Below the pieces are notes generated by a model, which ran no database searches, was not told the DNA's origin, and saw only the letters and a list, made by a program, of their open reading frames with translations. The position numbers and the translations under genes are program-made. 64,000 bases of DNA, taken from NCBI GenBank assembly GCA_963828015.1, contig CAWHCD010000003.1, forward strand, positions 49,781-113,780. The letters run 5' to 3'. Below are positions 7,520 through 15,650 of this stretch, in pieces (position 1 is the first letter of the stretch; each line of letters begins with the position of its first letter). This DNA is from CAVPUA01 sp963828015 (GTDB lineage Bacteria; Actinomycetota; Actinomycetes; Mycobacteriales; Jatrophihabitantaceae).

Positions 7520-8473
7520 ATGACCAACGCGATCGAGGCTGTGGGCCTCACCAAACGGTTCGGCTCGACCCTGGCGCTGGACGGCATCGACCTGACCGTG
7601 CCGCAGGGTTCGGTGCTGGGCGTGCTGGGCCCGAACGGGGCCGGCAAGACCACCGCGGTGCGCATCCTGGCCACCCTGCTCAAGCCCGACGGCGGCTCGG
7701 CCCGCGTCGGCGGCTTCGACGTCGCCCGCGAGGCCCACCAGGTGCGCCAGACCATCGGGCTGACCGGCCAGTACGCCTCGGTGGACGAGGAGCTGAGCGG
7801 CCGGCAGAACCTGGTCCTGATCGGCCAGTTGCTCGACCTGACGACGCGCAGCGCCCGCTCCCGAGCCACGGAGTTGCTGGCCTGGTTCGATCTCAGCGAG
7901 GCCGCCGACCGCCCGGCCAAGACCTACTCCGGCGGGATGCGGCGACGGCTGGACCTCGCCGCGTCCCTCGTCGGCCGCCCATCGGTGATCTTCCTCGACG
8001 AGCCCACGACCGGCCTCGACCCGGCCAAGCGCGAGGACATGTGGGACGTCGTCCGCAACCTGGTCACCGACGGTTCGACCGTGCTGCTGACCACCCAGTA
8101 CCTCGACGAGGCCGACGCCCTGGCCGATGAGATCACCGTGATCGACCACGGCCGGGTCATCGCGCACGACACTCCCGACGGCCTCAAGCGCGTGGTCGGC
8201 GGCCAGACCCTGACCGTGCGCCCGAGCGATCCGGCCCGGGTCGGGGAGGCCGCGACCATTCTGGGCCGGATCGCCGGATCGGCCCCCGAACAGGTCGGCC
8301 GGGGCGTCATCAGCGCGCCGGTCACCGGCGACGACGCCCTGAGCCAACTCGTCGATCAACTGGGCCGGGCCCAGATCGGCGTCACCGAACTGTCCCTGCA
8401 CCTGCCCAGCCTGGATGAGGTCTTCTTCACCCTGACCGGCGCGCGCAACAACACCGAGGAGTCCGCCGCATGA
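7520..8473 (+). CDS. daunorubicin-resistance (DrrA)-type ABC exporter ATP-binding protein
   Basis: A 317-residue ATPase with a Walker A GPNGAGKTT near residue 38, the signature YSGGMRRRLDLAASL, Walker B VIFLDEPTTGLD and the switch region LTTQYLDEADALAD. The extra C-terminal domain of about 90 residues ending SLDEVFFTLTG is typical of the DrrA subfamily. It powers efflux by the membrane partner encoded next, whose ATG overlaps its stop. The substrate is unknown; drug or lipid export is usual for the family. ATG 7520 is preferred over an in-frame GTG at 7511, but neither has a convincing ribosome site. Confidence 0.88.
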   Translation: MTNAIEAVGLTKRFGSTLALDGIDLTVPQGSVLGVLGPNGAGKTTAVRILATLLKPDGGSARVGGFDVAREAHQVRQTIGLTGQYASVDEELSGRQNLVLIGQLLDLTTRSARSRATELLAWFDLSEAADRPAKTYSGGMRRRLDLAASLVGRPSVIFLDEPTTGLDPAKREDMWDVVRNLVTDGSTVLLTTQYLDEADALADEITVIDHGRVIAHDTPDGLKRVVGGQTLTVRPSDPARVGEAATILGRIAGSAPEQVGRGVISAPVTGDDALSQLVDQLGRAQIGVTELSLHLPSLDEVFFTLTGARNNTEESAA

Positions 8474-9288
8474 CTGCCGTCCTGGAACGTCCCCCGGTCC
8501 TCGACCCGAGCGACACCCACCGCATTCCCAACCGCACCGCGCGGCACACGCTGGCCCTGGCCAAGCGCAACCTGATCAAGCTGACGCGCACTCCCGAGCA
8601 GTTGATCGACGTAACCCTGCAGCCGATCATCTTCCTGCTGCTGTTCACCTACGTCTTCGGCGGCGCCATCGCCGGCGGCTCGCAGCAGGAGTACCTGCAG
8701 TTCCTGGTACCCGGTCTGATGGCCCAGACCCTCGCGATGGGCAGCGTGTCGCTCGGACAGAACCTCAACGCCGACATCGAGAAGGGCGTGTTCGATCGGT
8801 TCCGCTCCCTGCCCATCGCCCGGTCGGGACCGCTGGTCGGTGCGGTGGCCGCCGATGTCGTCCGCTACGTGATCCTGTGCACCGTGCTCATGACCACCGG
8901 CTTCGTCATGGGATTCCGAATCGAGACCGACCCCGCCCAGGCGCTGGCCGCGATCGTGCTGGCGATCGGATTCGCCTTGTGTTTCTGCTGGATCTCGGTC
9001 TTCGTCGGTATGGTCGCCCGGACCTCTGGCTCGGTGCAGGGCATCATGTTCCTGATCATCCTGCCGCTTTCCTTCGCCAGCAGCACGTTCGCGTCGCCGA
9101 CCACGATGCCCGGCTGGCTGCAGGCCTTCGTCAAGGTCAACCCGATCTCGCATCTGGCCGGGGCCACCCGGGCCCTGATGCTCGGCGGGCCGCTGGCCTC
9201 GGACCTGGCTTGGACGTTGGGCTGGATGGGCGCCCTGCTGCTGATCTTCGTACCGCTGGCCCTGCGCGGCTACAACCGCCGGGCCTGA
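8470..9288 (+). CDS. ABC-2 type (DrrB-like) exporter permease
   Basis: The 272-residue integral membrane protein has an N-terminal cytosolic stretch with LALAKRNLIKLTRTPEQLIDVTLQPIIF entering the first span. It has about six predicted membrane segments and ends ATRALMLGGPLASDLAWTLGWMGALLLI. The pattern is that of DrrB/ABC-2 permeases that pair with the ATPase just upstream (four-base overlap). Its 3' end overlaps the convergent BTAD regulator by 19 bases, so both ends compete for the same DNA. Confidence 0.88.
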   Translation: MTAVLERPPVLDPSDTHRIPNRTARHTLALAKRNLIKLTRTPEQLIDVTLQPIIFLLLFTYVFGGAIAGGSQQEYLQFLVPGLMAQTLAMGSVSLGQNLNADIEKGVFDRFRSLPIARSGPLVGAVAADVVRYVILCTVLMTTGFVMGFRIETDPAQALAAIVLAIGFALCFCWISVFVGMVARTSGSVQGIMFLIILPLSFASSTFASPTTMPGWLQAFVKVNPISHLAGATRALMLGGPLASDLAWTLGWMGALLLIFVPLALRGYNRRA

Positions 9289-12200
9289 CTGCGGTCCAAG
9301 CGAGCCGGGTCGAGCGCCGCCATCGCCTCCGACCGCGGCAGGGCCCGACCACTCGCGTAGCACTCCTCGAAGTCGGGCAGCACAGCCCGCAGCTCGCCGG
9401 TGAGTGCGCGGATGTGCAGGTTGGTCCAGTCATCCGAACCCCGCAGCTGGGCGCTGGCACCGAGCAGTTCCGCCGCCTCGGCGGCGGCGCCGTCGGCCCA
9501 GGCCAGCTGGGCCACGACGACGCCGACCGTGGCCACGACCGGCATGTCCCGCGTGGCCCGCGCGATGCGATAGCCCTCGAGCAGGTGCGCGTAGGCACCG
9601 TCGGGGTTGGCGTCGATCAGGTCGAACCGGGCCGCCATGGCCAGGCAGAGCGCGACGCCGTGACCCCGCGTCGGCAGCAGCGCCGGGAGCGCCTTCACCC
9701 GGGCCAGGCAGAGCGCCTGCAGCCGCCGGGCATCCTCCATCCGGCCGTCCAACATCGCCAGTTCGGCCTGCAGGATCTGTACGAACATCGACTCGAACGC
9801 GGCGCCCACCCCCGAGTCGGCCGATAGGGCGTCGACGGCCTCCATCTCGCGGCGGGCGGCCTCGCGCTGGTCGCTGCGCAGCAGCACGTCGATGAGCCGC
9901 AGCCGCATGAACAGCTGATCCTCGTCCGCGCCGAGTTCAGCGGCGAGCCGCAATGCCTCGCGGTAGTCGGACTCGGCGGCGGCCAGATCGCCCTCCATCA
10001 CGTCCAACTGCCCGAGCACCTGCAGGCTGTTGGCCTGGCCCCAGCGGTCACCGAGCTCGCGCAGCTGGTCGAGTGCGATCGTCGCGTCCGCGCGCATACC
10101 CGTCACGTCACCGTCGTTCTCGGCCACCGCGGCCCGGAAGCTGCGAATGGCCGCGGCGATCCACGGGTCGGGGGAGGCCAGCGCATCGGCGAAGGCATCC
10201 TCGTCGAGCCGGTCACGGCCGCTGAACAGGGCGACGATCGGGCGCAGCATGACCAGCATGGGCAGATCGGTGGCGCGCACCTGCTCGAGCCGCTTGCTCA
10301 GGTCGTTGAGGTCCTGGACATGCTGCTCAACCAGCGGATCCGAGTCGTTGGCGCTGCCGGCCACGACGTTGATCGCGTAGAACGATTCGGCCAGCAGCGC
10401 GGTGTCATCACGCCGCTCACCGTCGGCGTCCAGGGCGATCCGGCACCACGTCGCCACCTCGCCGTGGCGGCCCAGGATCATCCAGTACCAGGCCAGGTCG
10501 ACGCTCATCTGGATGGCCCGCTGGGCCTGCCCGCTGTCGGCCAGGAACTTCAACGCCCCGAGGATGTCGGCCTGATCGGTCTCGAGTCGAGCGATCCAGT
10601 CCAGCTGCTCGCCGGTGCGCAGGCGCGGCTCGGCCTGGCGAACGTGGGCGGCGAAGTAATCGGCGTGCGTCTGGCGCGCAGACGCCACCTCGCCCTGATC
10701 GGCGAGCTGATCAAGTCCGAATTCGCGGATCGTCTCCAACATCCGGTAGCGCACCGTCCCGTGACCCGGGAGCAGCTGCAGCAGCGACTTGTCCACGAGC
10801 GAGGCCAGCAGCGCGTCGACGTCCGCGGGGCCGACCATGACGGCGGCCGCGTCGGCGGAGATCGAGCCGCTGAACACCGCCAGCCGCTCGACCAGCGTGC
10901 GTTCCTCGGCGCTGAGCAACTCCCAGCTCCACTGCACGACGGCCCGCAGCGTCCGGTGCCGGGCGACCGCGGCCCGATTCCCGCCCGCCAGCAGCCGAAA
11001 CCGGTCCGAGAGCCGTTCGGCGATCTGCTCCACCGGCATCGTCCGCATCCGCGCGGCGGCCAGTTCGATCGCGAGGGGCAGGCCGTCCAGGCGGCGCACG
11101 ATCTCGGCCACCGGCCCCAGCGTGTCCGCGGTGAGCGCGAAGTCCGGGGCGACCGCGACCGCTCGGTCGGCGAACAGGCGCATGGCGGGATAGGTGGCCG
11201 GATCGTCTGCGCCCGCCGACGGATGCTCCAGCGGACGTACCGCGACCAGCGACTCGCCGAGCACTCCCAGCGGTTCACGGCTGGTCGTGATGATCCGCAG
11301 CTGCGGGCAGTGGGTCAGCAGCGTGGTCGTGACGTGCGCAGCCGCCTCGAGCACGTGCTCGCAGTTGTCGACGATCAGCACGACCGACCGCTCGCGCAGG
11401 GTCTCGACGATGCGCTCGATCGTGTCGTGGATCGGGCGCCCGCCCCGCTCGAGCAGGGTCGCCTCGCGCACGCCGAGGGCGTCGTAGATCGCCTGGGGCA
11501 CGTCGGCGGAATCGACGACCGGAGCGAGCTCCACCAGCCAGATGCCCTCGGCCGCCACCCCGGTGCGGTGCAGGCTGCGTCCGGCCTCGATCGCCAGGCG
11601 GGTCTTGCCGCCGCCGCCCGGGCCGACAAGGGTGATCAACCGCGACGTCTGCAGCAGCTCGCCGATGTGGGCCACGTCCTCGTCGCGGCCGATGAAGGTC
11701 GTGAAGGACGCCGGCAGCGTGTCCCGCCGGGCCGGCGGAGCCGCATCCAGTTCGCCCCGCAGCAACGACACGTGCAGCTGCTGCAGCGCGGCCGAGGGGT
11801 CGACGCCCAGATCGTCGGCCAGCGTCGTGCGCAGCTGCTCGTAGGCGGCCACCGCCTCGGCCGGGCGTCCGGCCGCGGCCAAGGCCCGCAGGCGCAGCTC
11901 GATGAAGCGTTCGCGCAGCGGATACTCGCTCACCAACTCCTCGAGTTCGGCCAGGACCTCATCGGCCTCGCCGCTCTGCAGACGAGCCTCGATCAAGTCG
12001 GCCCGCAGCTGCAGATACAGCTCGCTCAGCGGCGCGACGAGTTCGGCCGGTGGCTCTCCCCGCCACAGGGCCAGCGCCTCGCGCGCCAATGCCGCCCCGG
12101 CCCGGGGATCGGCGTTGCCCTGCGCGTGAGCGGCCCGCGCCAACCGGGCGAACTCGTTGACGTCGACATCCTCCGCGGCGATCGCGAGCGCGTAGCCGGC

Positions 12201-12458
12201 CGGGGATTGCTTGATCAGCGCTGGGTCGGCGAGCACCCGGCGCAGTCGCGAGACCAACGACTGGAGCGCGTTCGCAATGTCAGCCGGCGCGTCGTCGAGC
12301 CACAGGGCCTGGGCCAGCTGGGCCGAGCTGACCGGGCGCGGCGCGGCGACCGCCAGCTGCTGAAGCAGCTCACGCAGGCGCCCGCCGGCGACCGCGACCT
12401 CGCGGCCGGCGACCCGGACCTGCAGCGGGCCGAGCAGGCCGATCCGCACGTCAGCCAT
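9270..12458 (-). CDS. AfsR/SARP-like BTAD transcriptional regulator with NB-ARC ATPase and TPR-like repeats
   Basis: This large STAND-type regulator has 1062 residues. Residues about 1-95 form an OmpR-type winged helix (RIGLLGPLQVRVAGREV...ALQSLVSRLRRVL). Residues 100-240 are the bacterial transcriptional activation domain, ending YEQLRTTLADDLGVDPSAAL. The NB-ARC/AAA ATPase starts with FIGRDEDVAHI, Walker A GPGGGGKTRLA at about 279 and Walker B VVLIVDNCEHVL. The C-terminal 450 residues are helical, TPR-like repeats. Such proteins usually control secondary-metabolite or stress genes; the target here may be the neighbouring DrrAB exporter, but that is inference. The start lies nine bases after the phosphodiesterase stop, so it may be co-transcribed. 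Confidence 0.88.
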   Translation of the reverse strand: MADVRIGLLGPLQVRVAGREVAVAGGRLRELLQQLAVAAPRPVSSAQLAQALWLDDAPADIANALQSLVSRLRRVLADPALIKQSPAGYALAIAAEDVDVNEFARLARAAHAQGNADPRAGAALAREALALWRGEPPAELVAPLSELYLQLRADLIEARLQSGEADEVLAELEELVSEYPLRERFIELRLRALAAAGRPAEAVAAYEQLRTTLADDLGVDPSAALQQLHVSLLRGELDAAPPARRDTLPASFTTFIGRDEDVAHIGELLQTSRLITLVGPGGGGKTRLAIEAGRSLHRTGVAAEGIWLVELAPVVDSADVPQAIYDALGVREATLLERGGRPIHDTIERIVETLRERSVVLIVDNCEHVLEAAAHVTTTLLTHCPQLRIITTSREPLGVLGESLVAVRPLEHPSAGADDPATYPAMRLFADRAVAVAPDFALTADTLGPVAEIVRRLDGLPLAIELAAARMRTMPVEQIAERLSDRFRLLAGGNRAAVARHRTLRAVVQWSWELLSAEERTLVERLAVFSGSISADAAAVMVGPADVDALLASLVDKSLLQLLPGHGTVRYRMLETIREFGLDQLADQGEVASARQTHADYFAAHVRQAEPRLRTGEQLDWIARLETDQADILGALKFLADSGQAQRAIQMSVDLAWYWMILGRHGEVATWCRIALDADGERRDDTALLAESFYAINVVAGSANDSDPLVEQHVQDLNDLSKRLEQVRATDLPMLVMLRPIVALFSGRDRLDEDAFADALASPDPWIAAAIRSFRAAVAENDGDVTGMRADATIALDQLRELGDRWGQANSLQVLGQLDVMEGDLAAAESDYREALRLAAELGADEDQLFMRLRLIDVLLRSDQREAARREMEAVDALSADSGVGAAFESMFVQILQAELAMLDGRMEDARRLQALCLARVKALPALLPTRGHGVALCLAMAARFDLIDANPDGAYAHLLEGYRIARATRDMPVVATVGVVVAQLAWADGAAAEAAELLGASAQLRGSDDWTNLHIRALTGELRAVLPDFEECYASGRALPRSEAMAALDPARLDRSQARRL

Positions 12459-12467
12459 CAGCGCGGC

Positions 12468-13214
12468 TCAGATGTCGTAGATCGCGTCCGGGGCGGCGGC
12501 CACGATCTCACCACCGAAGGCGGCCCGCGCCTCGGCGACCGCCTCCTCCCGCGAGTTCCAGGCCGGGACGTGGGTGATGATCAGCCGCCCCACGCCGGCC
12601 CGGGCCGCATGTTCGCCGGCCTGCCGGCCGGTCAGGTGCAGATCGGGGACGTACTCGTCGGTCGCGGCGAAGGAAGCCTCGCACAGCAGCACATCGGCGT
12701 CTCGGGCCAGCTCGACGAGCTCCGGGGACTCGCCGGTGTCGCCGGAGTAGACCAGTGAGCGTTCCTCGTGCTCGACCCGGACGCTGTAGGCCGGCACCGG
12801 GTGATGCGCGGCGGCGAAGGAGACCGTGAACGGGCCGAGCTGCACCGGATCGCCCGGCGCGGCGAACTCGAACAACTCGTGCAGGCCGAGCTTGCGGGCC
12901 AGCGGGTCATAGGCGGCGGCGAGTCGATCCTTCGTCCCCGCCGGGCCGTACAGCGGGATTCGGCGCAACGGACGGACCGGTCCCCAGCGCAGCGCCACGA
13001 TGTAGGACGTGAGGTCGATGAAATGATCGGGATGCAGGTGCGACAAGACGATCGCGCCGACCTCGTGCGGCGCGACGTGGCGCTGCAGCGGCCCGAACGA
13101 ACCATTGCCCATGTCGAGCACGAGCCGATAGCCGTCGGCTTCGACCAGGTAGCCCGACGCGGGTGAGTCCGGGCCGGGCCCACTTCCCGAACAACCCAGA
13201 ACGGTGAGCCTCAT
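12468..13214 (-). CDS. MBL-fold phosphodiesterase, Rv1339-like (class II cyclic-nucleotide PDE family)
   Basis: The 248-residue MBL protein begins MRLTVLGCSGSGPGPDSPASGYLVE and has SHLHPDHFIDL (HxHxDH), YSGDTGESPELVELARDADVLLCEASF and a terminal THVPAW histidine. These match the RNase Z-like/Rv1339 family. Rv1339 has been reported as an atypical cAMP phosphodiesterase, so cyclic-nucleotide turnover is a plausible but unproven role. It overlaps the upstream rhomboid gene by four bases, as neighbours in the Rv1337-Rv1341 block of Mycobacterium do, except that murI is absent here. Confidence 0.85.
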   Translation of the reverse strand: MRLTVLGCSGSGPGPDSPASGYLVEADGYRLVLDMGNGSFGPLQRHVAPHEVGAIVLSHLHPDHFIDLTSYIVALRWGPVRPLRRIPLYGPAGTKDRLAAAYDPLARKLGLHELFEFAAPGDPVQLGPFTVSFAAAHHPVPAYSVRVEHEERSLVYSGDTGESPELVELARDADVLLCEASFAATDEYVPDLHLTGRQAGEHAARAGVGRLIITHVPAWNSREEAVAEARAAFGGEIVAAAPDAIYDI

Positions 13215-13852
13215 GCGCTACGCCGCCGCGGGCGACGCGGATGCAGCAACCAGGCGGCGAAGACACCGGCGGCGAAGCCGAACAGGTGACCCTGCCAGGC
13301 CCCCTCGTCGAGGGAGGGAAGCAGCCCCACGAGCAAGGTGCCGAAGAAGAAGCAGGCCAGCACGGCCGCGCCGATCCAGACGAACTTGCGCGCGAAGAAC
13401 GCCCGGGCGATCAGGTATCCCAACCAGCCCAGGATCAGCGCGCTGGTGCCGAGGATCACCGACGAGGACGGGGCGATCAGCCAGGTCGCCAACCCACCGA
13501 GGCCGATGACCAGACCGCTGACGATCGCGAACACCCGCAGGCCGGAGAGCAGGACGGCCCAGCCGATCAGGACGAACGGACCGGTGTTGGCCAGCAGCTG
13601 CCCGTAGCTGGAATGCAGGAACGGCGAGACCACGATTCCGACCAGGCCGTCGAGGGTGCGCGGGCGCAGGGCGAAGCGATTGAAGGAATAGTCGTTGGCG
13701 GCATTGAGGATCTGCACGATCCACAGCACCGCGCCCAGGCCGAGCATGACCTGCAGGGCCCCGCCCCAGGTCTTGACATCGAAGGGCGGCTCGAGCGAAC
13801 GCCGGCGGCGCCCACTGGGCACCGAAGACGTCGAACTGAGCGGGTTGGTCAC
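13211..13852 (-). CDS. rhomboid-family intramembrane serine protease
   Basis: A 213-residue polytopic membrane protein (about six spans) with PFLHSSYGQLLANTGPFVLIG, the catalytic serine in ILGTSALILGWLGYL and the catalytic histidine in WQGHLFGFAAG. Most homologues have GASG at the serine, while here it is GTSA. The HxxxN-type region has Gln where His is common, but the Ser/His dyad is intact. The extended basic C-terminus is probably cytosolic. It is the first gene of the unit with the phosphodiesterase, and the GTG start has a leaderless -10. Confidence 0.85.
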   Translation of the reverse strand: MTNPLSSTSSVPSGRRRRSLEPPFDVKTWGGALQVMLGLGAVLWIVQILNAANDYSFNRFALRPRTLDGLVGIVVSPFLHSSYGQLLANTGPFVLIGWAVLLSGLRVFAIVSGLVIGLGGLATWLIAPSSSVILGTSALILGWLGYLIARAFFARKFVWIGAAVLACFFFGTLLVGLLPSLDEGAWQGHLFGFAAGVFAAWLLHPRRPRRRSA

Positions 13853-13858
13853 GCCCCT

Positions 13859-13864
13859 AGGGTA
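13859..13864 (-). promoter_or_regulatory. -10 element, leaderless rhomboid start
   Basis: Minus-strand TACCCT lies six bases before the GTG at 13852, with no ribosome site between. Confidence 0.45.
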
Positions 13865-13878
13865 GTGGTCCGCCGAAC

Positions 13879-14724
13879 TCAGCCGAGTCGGGTGACCTCC
13901 ACCGTCACCGTCAGGCTTGCGGCCGCCGACGGCCCGGCGACGATGCCCTTGATGGGCGGGACGTCGCCGTAGTCGCGCCCACGCCCGACCAGGACGTGGC
14001 GCTCACCGGCGTGCGTGTCGTTCGTCGGGTCGTGCCCGGTCCATTCCCCGAGCCACCACTCGACCCAGGCGTGGCTCTCCCCCACGACCGGCACTCCCAT
14101 CTCGGGCTCGCTGTCGGGGTGCAGGTAGCCCGAGACGTAGCGCGCGGGCAGGCCGATGTGGCGCAGCGCGCCGATGACGACGTGCGCATAGTCCTGACAG
14201 ACGCCGGCCCGCGCCGTCCAGGCCTCCGCACCGGCGGTCGAGACGCCGGTCGAACCCGGCTCATAGGTCATGGCCTCGTTGACCTTGGTGCACAGCGCGA
14301 GCGCTGCCCGGTTCGGGTCGTGCTCGTCGGCCAGCTGTTCGGCCAGGCGGACCAGCTCGCGGCCCGGCTCGGTGGCCGGCGTCTGGGCCAGGTATTCGGC
14401 GTATTCGCTGCGCATCGCGTCACTGTGCAGCTCGTCCCAGGTCATCGCGAGGTCCGGGGCCGGGATCAGGTCGGCGTTCGACTCGACCAGGCTGGTGGCC
14501 TCCACCACGAGCTCGCGGTGTTGCAGCTGCGCCTCGAAGACGTGCACCCGGGTGCCCCAGTAGTCGTTGTAGCGGTGCTGCCAGGTCGCCGGCTCGATGC
14601 GCACCACCGACTCCAGCGGCTGCTGGAAGACTGTCGCGAGCGGGGACAGCCGGGCCTCGTTGAACGAGACCGCGACCGGATGCTCGTAGGTGTAGCGCGA
14701 CACGTGGTGCACCCGCAGCCGCAT
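13879..14724 (-). CDS. transglutaminase-like cysteine peptidase family protein
   Basis: The 281-residue protein has an N-terminal beta-rich domain (RLRVHHVSRYTYEHPVAVSFNEARL) followed by the transglutaminase core. That core has Cys in ARAGVCQDYAHV, His in ESHAWVEWW and Asp in TGHDPTND, the complete catalytic triad. No signal peptide is seen. It is the third gene of a conserved actinobacterial/proteobacterial operon with a circularly permuted ATP-grasp and an alpha-E protein. The trio is predicted to form or process peptide or isopeptide bonds, but the product is unknown. Its ATG overlaps the alpha-E stop by one base (TGATG). Confidence 0.88.
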   Translation of the reverse strand: MRLRVHHVSRYTYEHPVAVSFNEARLSPLATVFQQPLESVVRIEPATWQHRYNDYWGTRVHVFEAQLQHRELVVEATSLVESNADLIPAPDLAMTWDELHSDAMRSEYAEYLAQTPATEPGRELVRLAEQLADEHDPNRAALALCTKVNEAMTYEPGSTGVSTAGAEAWTARAGVCQDYAHVVIGALRHIGLPARYVSGYLHPDSEPEMGVPVVGESHAWVEWWLGEWTGHDPTNDTHAGERHVLVGRGRDYGDVPPIKGIVAGPSAAASLTVTVEVTRLG

Positions 14725-15650
14725 CACGAGGCCATCCAGTGGGTCACGGTGTCGCGCGGGAAGTAGCGACGAGTGACGGCATCACTGGTGACCGAGCACG
14801 CGACCTGCACCCGCTCCATGACGTCGTAGACGTCGGTGAACAGCTCGCTGCTCGGCGCGAACTCCAGTTCGGAACGGATCATGCCCAACACCCGGTTGGC
14901 CTCTCCGGCGCGTCCGTGGCGGGCGCCGTTCTGGCCCGAGCGATCGAGCTCGTCGAGGCAGTTCTCCGCGCTGAGCAGAGCGCTGATGAGCGAACGCGGG
15001 AACAGCGGGTCGAGCAGCAGGAACTCCATGGCCCGGACGTCTTCGACGGCGCCCCGCGCGCTGCGCAGGAACGCCTGATAGGCACCGCAACTCTGCAACA
15101 ACGTCACCCACGACGGCCCGGCACTTCCGGCCAGGGCGCGGGCAGCGACCAGACGTGCGGTCATGTCGGCGCGTTCGATGCTGCGTCCGAGCACCAGGAA
15201 CTGCCAGGCGTCATCGCGGGAGATCGTCGCGTCGGCGGCCCCGTTGAAGGCCGCGGCCCGTTCGCGGACCCAGGTGAAGAACGAATGCGGTCGGGTCCGG
15301 CGGACCACCCGGTTGGCGTCGTGCCAGGTGACGTTGATGCTCTCCCACAGCTCGGTCGAGATCACCTCGCGCGAGCGGCGCGCGTTCTCCCGCGCCGCCC
15401 CGATCGAGCCGACGACCGAGGCGGTGCTGTCGCGATCCCACGCCAGCTGATCGAGGACGTCCTGGGATCCGACCTGGCCCTCGGGCTCGCGGCCCATCGC
15501 CGAGAGCAGCGAGGCGCAGACCACGTTCTCGGGTGCCCACGGGTCTTCGAGCAGCAGGTTCAGGTGGACGTCGAGGATGCGGCTGGTGTCCTCGGCCCGC
15601 TCGACGTGGCGCCCGATCCAGTAGAGCGATTCGGCCAAGCGGCTCAGCAT
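14724..15650 (-). CDS. alpha-E domain protein (DUF403)
   Basis: An all-helical 308-residue protein starting MLSRLAESLYWIGRHVERAED, with TRPHSFFTWVRERAAAFNG, DDAWQFLVLGRSIERADMTARL and ISALLSAENCLDELD. These are hallmarks of the alpha-E family. It has no known catalytic motif. It nearly always sits between ATP-grasp and transglutaminase genes and is presumed to be a helper or scaffold of that peptide-ligase system. It overlaps the ATP-grasp gene by seven bases and the transglutaminase by one. Confidence 0.9.
   Translation of the reverse strand: MLSRLAESLYWIGRHVERAEDTSRILDVHLNLLLEDPWAPENVVCASLLSAMGREPEGQVGSQDVLDQLAWDRDSTASVVGSIGAARENARRSREVISTELWESINVTWHDANRVVRRTRPHSFFTWVRERAAAFNGAADATISRDDAWQFLVLGRSIERADMTARLVAARALAGSAGPSWVTLLQSCGAYQAFLRSARGAVEDVRAMEFLLLDPLFPRSLISALLSAENCLDELDRSGQNGARHGRAGEANRVLGMIRSELEFAPSSELFTDVYDVMERVQVACSVTSDAVTRRYFPRDTVTHWMAS

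Noticed and set aside
10320..12758. A very long open frame on the plus strand across the BTAD regulator (812 residues)
   Set aside because: It is a G+C-driven shadow of the minus-strand regulator; the translation has no motifs and an Arg/Gln-rich bias, while the minus frame has intact winged-helix, Walker and BTAD motifs.
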